Source: an uncultured Anaerolineae bacterium
GTDB lineage: Bacteria; Chloroflexota; Anaerolineae; J036; Brachytrichaceae
Direction of reading: 5' to 3'
Assembly (NCBI GenBank): GCA_937927775.1
Contig: CALBEF010000055.1
Coordinates: 1 to 37,178 of the forward strand
DNA: 37,178 nt
Shown here: one piece after another, positions 33,115-37,178 of the stretch
Layout: each line of letters begins with the position of its first letter
Position numbering within the stretch: position 1 is the stretch's first letter
The notes under the pieces: model-generated
What the model saw: only the letters and a program-made list of their open reading frames with translations
Database searches by the model: none
What the model was told of the DNA's origin: nothing
Translations under genes and position numbers: made by a program

Positions 33115-33991
33115 TTTCCGCTCGTTGCTGCCGTCGCCGGATCGCATCCCACACCAGGCCGCGCGCCGGGGCAAAGAACAGCGATCCCAGCACGATGACT
33201 GTCAGGCTCAAAATAATGACCGGCCCGGTCGGGGTATTCGCTTCGCTCACACTGATGAGCGCGCCTGACACTCCTGACGCCGCCCCAAACACCGCCGCCA
33301 GCATCACCATGACGCCCAGCCGATTGGTCCATTGCCGCGCCGCCACAGCCGGCCCGACCAGCATGGCTGCCATCAACACCACGCCGACGGTCTGTAACCC
33401 GATGACGATGGCAATGACGATGAGAGATGTGAGCAGCACGCTCAAGCCACGCGCTGGGAACCCCAGACTGGCCGCAAACTCGGCGTCAAAGGCCAGCAGT
33501 TTGAATTCCTTGTGCAACGCTGCCAGGATAAGCAGCGCCGCCGCGCCGAGCAGGCCCATGGTCTGCACATCCTCGGCCACCAGCGTCGCCGCCTGCCCGA
33601 ACAGAAACTTGTCCAGGCCGGCCTGATTGGCGCTCCCGCTCCTGCTGATGAATGTCAGCAGAACAATCCCGAACCCAAAGAATGTGCTGAGCACGATAGC
33701 AAGGGCGCTGTCTGTGCTGAGCCGGGTCTCGCGGACGACGGTTAGCAATAACAGGGTGGCCAGCCAGCCGGCCAGCGCAGCGCCGATTAACAACACCAGT
33801 GGCGCTTTGGAGCCGGTCAGCAGGAATGCTACGCAGATGCCGGGCAGCGCGGCGTGCGCCAGCGCGTCGCCGAGCAGTCCCTGCCGGCGCAGGACGGCGA
33901 AGCACCCCAGCGCGCCGCTGACGATGCCCAGCAACGCTGAACCCAGCGCCACGTTGCGCAACGTGTAATCCGTGAACAGCTCAATCAACAT
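33101..33991 (-). CDS. Mn/Zn/Fe ABC transporter permease (TroC/ZnuB-type)
   Basis: The 296-aa product is an ABC-3 family permease with about nine membrane segments and the family segments [26 protein letters not shown] and [34 protein letters not shown]. It should pair with the second permease to form the import channel for Mn, Zn or Fe. ATG 33991 overlaps the ATPase stop region by 7 bp, so the two are translationally coupled; GAGGA is just upstream. The final residues (RAERLSD) and the TGA are part of an octamer repeat. Confidence 0.93.
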   Translation of the reverse strand: MLIELFTDYTLRNVALGSALLGIVSGALGCFAVLRRQGLLGDALAHAALPGICVAFLLTGSKAPLVLLIGAALAGWLATLLLLTVVRETRLSTDSALAIVLSTFFGFGIVLLTFISRSGSANQAGLDKFLFGQAATLVAEDVQTMGLLGAAALLILAALHKEFKLLAFDAEFAASLGFPARGLSVLLTSLIVIAIVIGLQTVGVVLMAAMLVGPAVAARQWTNRLGVMVMLAAVFGAASGVSGALISVSEANTPTGPVIILSLTVIVLGSLFFAPARGLVWDAIRRRQQRAERLSD

Positions 33992-34785
33992 CTGACTTCA
34001 TCCTCGCTGCGCAATCCCATCGGGCCGGCGCGTCGATCTTCTTCAAAGTGCTCGATGTGCCTGATGGCGGCGCCCATCGTGCCTCCGTAAGTCTTGCGCA
34101 GGTTGTCGCTGGTGAATGTGATTTCGAACGGGCCGGCGGCGATCAACCGCACGTTCAGCAGCGCCAGCCAGTCAAAGTATTCCGGCGCAGAGTCCAGATC
34201 GTGATGCACACACACAACCGTCTTGCCCCGGGCGCGCAGATCGCGCAACAGGTTGACGATGGCGCGCTCGGTCACGGCATCGACGCCGACGAATGGCTCG
34301 TCCATGAAATACAACTGCGCGTCCTGCGCCAGCGCGCGCGCCAGAAATACGCGCTGTTGTTGCCCCCCGCTCAACTGGCTGATCTGGCGGTCAGCAAGAT
34401 CGGCCATGCCCACCTGCTCCAGGCAGCGCATAGCCAGCTCGCGTTGCGTTTTGCCGGGTCGCTTCACCCATCCCAACTGGCCGTATGCGCCCATCATCAC
34501 CACGTCGAGCGCGTGGGTGGGGAAGTCCCAGTCCACGCTGCTGCGCTGTGGCACGTAGCCGACCATGCGCCGGCGCTCGGCGTAGGGCGCGCCAAAGATG
34601 CTGACCGTGCCGGCCACTACCGGCGCCAGGCCGAGCACGGCCTTGATTAGAGTCGATTTGCCGGCCCCGTTCGGGCCGATGATGGCGACCAGCCTGCCAG
34701 CCGGGATTGACAAATCAATATCCCACAGCGCCGGCTTGTCACGGTATGAGACGGTGAGATCCCGAATCTCTACTGGATTGCTCAT
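33985..34785 (-). CDS. Mn/Zn/Fe ABC transporter ATPase (TroB/ZnuC-type)
   Basis: The 266-aa product has Walker [10 protein letters not shown] (37-45), the Q-loop [12 protein letters not shown] (78-89) typical of Mn/Zn/Fe importers, signature LSGGQ (138-142), Walker B LYFMDEP (158-164) and an HHDLD switch ([14 protein letters not shown]). It energises the two permeases in the same operon. ATG 34785 lies 8 bp after the stop of the binding-protein gene, with AAGGGG in the gap. Length and order fit the TroABCD operon type. Confidence 0.94.
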   Translation of the reverse strand: MSNPVEIRDLTVSYRDKPALWDIDLSIPAGRLVAIIGPNGAGKSTLIKAVLGLAPVVAGTVSIFGAPYAERRRMVGYVPQRSSVDWDFPTHALDVVMMGAYGQLGWVKRPGKTQRELAMRCLEQVGMADLADRQISQLSGGQQQRVFLARALAQDAQLYFMDEPFVGVDAVTERAIVNLLRDLRARGKTVVCVHHDLDSAPEYFDWLALLNVRLIAAGPFEITFTSDNLRKTYGGTMGAAIRHIEHFEEDRRAGPMGLRSEDEVRC

Positions 34786-34793
34786 CTGGCCCC

Positions 34794-35735
34794 TTACCTC
34801 AGAGCGCGAACGATCGTGTCCACGTTGTGCCGAACCATGCCAATGTACGTTCCCTCAGGCGCCCCATCGGCGCCCATTGCGTCGGAGAACAACTCGCCGC
34901 CGACGACTACTTCCCAGCCGCGCGCGCGCGTTGCTGCTTGAACAGCTTCGATGGACTCGCGCGGCACTGAGGATTCGACGAATATGGCTTTGATCTGCCG
35001 TTCGGCGATCAATCTGGCCAGCGCCTGCACGTCAGCCGCGCCGGCTTCCGCGGCTGTGCTGATGCCTTGCAGGCCGCGCACCTCGAAGCCATACGCGCGG
35101 CCAAAGTAGTTGAACGCATCGTGCGCGGTGATCAGTACGCGAGACGGCTCTGGAACCAGCGCAATCTGCTCCCGGACGTATTCATCCAGCGCGCGCAACT
35201 GCTCCAGATACATCTGTGTGTTGTGCTCGTATGTGCCTTGTGAGCCGGGGTCAAGCGCCGCAAGCTCCTGGCCGACCTTGCGCACGGCTTCCTGCCACAG
35301 CAAGACATCAAACCATATATGCGGGTCATACTGATCGGCATGGTCTTTGGACGGCAGCAGTCGCGCGCGGTCAATATCGTCGCTGACGCCGAAAGTGGGC
35401 TTGCCGGCGCGCGCCATCTTCTCGAACAGGTCCGTCATGCGCCCTTCCAGTTCAAGCCCGACATAGAAGATGATGTCGGCTTCTTCCAACCGGTTCACAT
35501 CACCTGCGCTGGGCTTATACAAATGTGGATCGACGCCCGGCCCCATGAGGCCGGTTACTTCGACGCGCTCGCCGCCGACATTGCGGACGATGTCCGTGAT
35601 CATGCCGACAGTGGTTGTGACTTTGATCTTGCGCTGCGCAAGGCTGGTTTCTGATGCGAGCGGCTGACCGCAGGCGGTCAGGCCGGCCACCAGCAGCGCC
35701 GTGGCGACCAGCGTTTGAACAGGTGTTCTTGACAT
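34794..35735 (-). CDS. Metal-binding lipoprotein of an Mn/Zn ABC importer (TroA-like)
   Basis: The 313-aa product has a lipobox (VAGLTAC, Cys22) and the cluster A-I metal-binding fold: [14 protein letters not shown] with His71, [12 protein letters not shown] with His139, [20 protein letters not shown] with His205 and [10 protein letters not shown] with Asp285. The His-His-His-Asp set matches TroA (Zn/Mn) and differs from the His-His-Glu-Asp set of strict Mn binders such as PsaA. It captures the metal outside the membrane and passes it to the permeases encoded downstream. It is the first gene of the operon, behind a consensus promoter and a DtxR-like operator. Confidence 0.94.
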   Translation of the reverse strand: MSRTPVQTLVATALLVAGLTACGQPLASETSLAQRKIKVTTTVGMITDIVRNVGGERVEVTGLMGPGVDPHLYKPSAGDVNRLEEADIIFYVGLELEGRMTDLFEKMARAGKPTFGVSDDIDRARLLPSKDHADQYDPHIWFDVLLWQEAVRKVGQELAALDPGSQGTYEHNTQMYLEQLRALDEYVREQIALVPEPSRVLITAHDAFNYFGRAYGFEVRGLQGISTAAEAGAADVQALARLIAERQIKAIFVESSVPRESIEAVQAATRARGWEVVVGGELFSDAMGADGAPEGTYIGMVRHNVDTIVRALR

Positions 35736-35746
35736 CTCAAACCCTA

Positions 35747-35764
35747 TTTTAGGTATGACTAAAT
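35747..35764. promoter_or_regulatory. Candidate DtxR/MntR-family operator
   Basis: TTTAG (35748-35752) and CTAAA (35759-35763) are inverted arms around GTATGA, resembling DtxR/TroR/MntR boxes. It covers the predicted transcription start, ideal for metal-dependent repression. No separate DtxR-family gene is in the window. Confidence 0.5.
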
Positions 35765-35773
35765 TCCGCGAAG

Positions 35774-35802
35774 ATCATACAGAGTCTGAGCAGGGTTGTC
35801 AA
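35774..35802 (-). promoter_or_regulatory. Promoter of the metal ABC operon
   Basis: Minus-strand TTGACA (35797-35802), a 17-bp spacer and TATGAT (35774-35779). This is the best sigma-70-type promoter in the window. Confidence 0.75.
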
Positions 35803-35837
35803 GGCACTTTTCAAAACCCAGAGGCGTTACAACCGAC

Positions 35838-36620
35838 TCACGCCTGGTACACGAGGGAGTTGCCCTGCCGGCCTGCCACCGCGATGGCGCCCATCTGACG
35901 CAGGCAATAGGCCATCTTCCGGGCGAGGGAGCGGCTGATGCGCAGCGCGCCGGCCAGGTCGCGTGTGGTGAAGGTGCGCGCCTGTGGCTCGTTATCGGCT
36001 GAATAGTGCCCGCCGGTCTCGTGGAGGACACGCCCGGTTGCCGCCGGCCGGCCCAGCCACTCGACAGGCAGAAAGGCGCGAAAGTCGTTCGGCGTTTCCA
36101 GCATCTGGCGGCCCACGACATCGATCAGCCGGCGATCCAGGATGCGCCACCCGTTGCGTCGCCAACTGGCGCGCCGGCCATTGGCCGCGCACAGCACTTC
36201 TTCGGCGCGCACCAGCAGCACTTCAATGCTGAAGTTGGGATGTGCCACAAACCGGGCGATGCCGGGCAATTCGCGGAACACGTCAAGCGTCTGCCCGCGC
36301 TTCGGCGACCGCCGGCGACTGAGTTCGGTCTGTTCGTCGGGCGCCAGCCGGACGATCCACTTTTCCGCAGGCGCCGGGTATACCAGTCGCACGTGATGAT
36401 TGCGCGTCAACGCCGCCAGCTTGCCGCGCATGGCAGAGAAGTTGCCGGTCTGAATCTCGATCAGCAGCGCGCCTTCCTCACGGACGATGTCCACGACATA
36501 GCCATCCACGCGGGTTTCCAGCGTGTCGCCAGGTTGCGCATACCAGGCTTTGAGCGCGGCATGCAGCGACATTTCGCGCATGACGCCGATGTGACCGGGT
36601 GGTTTGACCATGCCCTGCAT
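35838..36620 (-). CDS. Unknown protein: nuclease-like N-terminus, winged-helix C-terminus
   Basis: Up to 260 aa. Residues about 25-100 show an alpha-beta core (RVDGYVVDIVREEGALLIEIQTGNFSAMRGKL, read in two parts) reminiscent of PD-(D/E)XK nucleases: Asp39 and Asp44, then Glu55-x-Gln57 with Gln in place of the usual Lys, then a helix. The middle (about 110-200) is Arg/Trp-rich. The C-terminus (about 215-260, FTTRDLAGALRISRSLARKMAYCLRQMGAIAVAG) is a clear winged helix-turn-helix. Function unknown; it may be a DNA-binding or nuclease-derived regulator. The ATG at 36620 lies in a hairpin, so 36611 or 36581 may be the real start. It lies between the metal operon, whose promoter is about 35 bp beyond its stop, and an IS. 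I do not recognise the family. Confidence 0.75.
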   Translation of the reverse strand: MQGMVKPPGHIGVMREMSLHAALKAWYAQPGDTLETRVDGYVVDIVREEGALLIEIQTGNFSAMRGKLAALTRNHHVRLVYPAPAEKWIVRLAPDEQTELSRRRSPKRGQTLDVFRELPGIARFVAHPNFSIEVLLVRAEEVLCAANGRRASWRRNGWRILDRRLIDVVGRQMLETPNDFRAFLPVEWLGRPAATGRVLHETGGHYSADNEPQARTFTTRDLAGALRISRSLARKMAYCLRQMGAIAVAGRQGNSLVYQA

Positions 36621-36650
36621 CCCCGGAATCTTTGAGATTCCGAGGATGCG
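36616..36650. repeat. Hairpin over the start of the unknown gene
   Basis: GCATCC-C-CGGAATC (36616-36630... core 36624-36630) pairs with GATTCCG-A-GGATGC (36636-36650) around loop TTTGA with one mismatch. It includes the first possible ATG (36618-36620). Confidence 0.6.
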
Positions 36651-36662
36651 GGGGAATGTATC

Positions 36663-36698
36663 ATGGGCGCATTAATGGGCGCATTAAAGGGTGCATTT
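36663..36698. repeat. Three 12-bp tandem repeats (ATGGGCGCATTA)
   Basis: Two identical ATGGGCGCATTA units (36663-36674, 36675-36686) and a variant AAGGGTGCATTT (36687-36698). They lie just outside or at the left end of the IS and could be part of its terminal structure. Confidence 0.65.
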
Positions 36699-36722
36699 CT
36701 CTGTAGGGGCAAAATATAGGGC

Positions 36723-36986
36723 ATGACAAACGAGAAACTCAACCGATCGATTCGTGAAATGACCGAGGCCGAGATCGCCGCCCTGATGGAATGGGGAAAT
36801 CAGGCCGAAGACGTGACCCTGACGGATATTGAGGATCGTGTACTGGAGGCGCGCCAGCGGATCGGTCAGGCCCTGATGAGCGCGCTGCTCGAACAGCAGG
36901 AAGAACGACGGAACGCCGAGATACCGATCAATCCCGAAACCGGCAAGCGACTGCACCCCAAAGGAAAAAAAAAGGGGCGATCGTGA
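36723..36986 (+). CDS. ISKra4-like transposase, N-terminal frame
   Basis: 87 aa, helical and charged (MTEAEIAALMEWGNQAEDV, TLTDIEDRVLEARQRIGQAL), ending NPETGKRLHPKGKKKGRS. This matches the N-terminal part of ISKra4-type transposases as I recall them. The frame ends at TGA 36984-36986 just after an A8G4 run with the slippery heptamer A AAA AAG (36968-36974). A -1 shift there would join it to the next frame and give a continuous transposase. Start ATG 36723 has only a weak AGGG-like site upstream. It could act alone as a regulatory DNA-binding fragment, as in other frameshifting IS families (inference). Confidence 0.6.
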   Translation: MTNEKLNRSIREMTEAEIAALMEWGNQAEDVTLTDIEDRVLEARQRIGQALMSALLEQQEERRNAEIPINPETGKRLHPKGKKKGRS

Positions 36987-37178
36987 CCCGCCTGGGAACG
37001 ATCGCATACGATCGGGCGTACTACTATGATGCGCACGAGTGCCGGGGGCGGTATCCTCTGGACGAGCGCCTGGGCATCCGGGGGCAGATCAGCGCCAGTT
37101 TGGAGCGCGAAATGGTGCTGCTGGGGGCGTGCCTGCCCTACGAGGTGGCGGCGCAACTGATGGAGCGGTTGATGCTGG
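36974..37178 (+). CDS. ISKra4-like transposase, second frame (partial, runs off the window)
   Basis: In the -1 frame the sequence reads G-A-I-V-T-R-L-G-T-I-A-Y, then RAYYYDAHECRGRYPLDERLG and LPYEVAAQLMERLML up to the last base. The RxYYY...C..G.yPLDE.LG pattern is the conserved post-N-terminal block of ISKra4 transposases. A GTG at 36983 overlaps the first frame's stop (GTGA), so re-initiation is an alternative to frameshifting. Catalytic residues lie beyond the window. Confidence 0.6.

Larger units (their letters stand above)
36689..37178 (+). mobile_element. ISKra4-like insertion sequence, left part, cut by window end
   Basis: A transposase in two frames (36723-36986 and 36974 onward) preceded by a putative left end, GGGTGCATTTCTCTGTAGGGG (36689-36709; its near copy is at 26596). 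The right end lies outside the window, so boundaries and inverted repeats cannot be confirmed. Confidence 0.55.

Overview
The window looks like chromosome of a GC-rich, glycan-degrading bacterium, most likely Chloroflexota (Anaerolineae-like). This placement is inferred from gene content and style: lipobox HtrA proteases, a Tro-type metal ABC operon, GHL6/GH36 glycosidases, an F420/luciferase-fold oxidoreductase, an ISKra4-like transposase and a very frequent GCCGGC hexamer. No rRNA, tRNA or CRISPR was seen. Most genes are on the minus strand.

Layout. 1-400: a hairpin repeat, then a self-contained 52-aa gene with promoter, RBS and terminator. 560-4160 (minus): a luciferase-like oxidoreductase and two tandem HtrA lipoprotein proteases. 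4448-5785: a ResB-like membrane protein. 5934-10697 (minus): glutamate synthase large subunit behind a leader of about 320 nt. 11126-15992 (minus): an ABC-2 exporter (ATPase and two permeases) followed by a GT4 glycosyltransferase. 16175-29073: a carbohydrate region with an ADP-ribosylglycohydrolase-fold protein carrying a lectin-like tail, an FAH-family hydrolase, an orphan sugar-binding lipoprotein, a GHL6 glycosidase, two TIM-barrel sugar isomerase/epimerases, a Gfo/Idh/MocA dehydrogenase and a GH36 alpha-galactosidase. A small TumE-type toxin-antitoxin-like pair sits inside it. 29291-31933: a class A penicillin-binding protein. 31939-35735 (minus): a TroABCD-like Mn/Zn import operon with a consensus promoter and a DtxR/MntR-like operator. 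35838-36620 (minus): an unknown protein with a nuclease-like N-terminus and a winged-helix C-terminus. 36723-end: the left part of an ISKra4-like insertion sequence with an A8G4 slippery site.

The most unusual trait is a system of short tandem repeats, mostly heptamers, in at least 16 places. The arrays draw on a few shared unit families (CTGACTA, CGTATTG, CTGTCGT, CGATTGA, TGAGTGC, CTCAATCG) in either orientation. They lie between genes, overlap the stop codons of five genes, and run in frame through four proteins (glutamate synthase, GT4, ADP-ribosylglycohydrolase-like, PBP1A), always at a linker, loop or tail. They resemble cyanobacterial STRR repeats. Longer palindromes (three CAGGTTTGGAACCTG copies and two copies of a 26-nt hairpin) add a second layer.

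Taken together, the carbohydrate genes suggest import and breakdown of plant-type oligosaccharides. The Gfo/Idh plus TIM-barrel set hints at an oxidative (3-keto) glycoside route, and GHL6 plus FAH hint at deoxysugar use. Both ideas are inferences from family membership and context.
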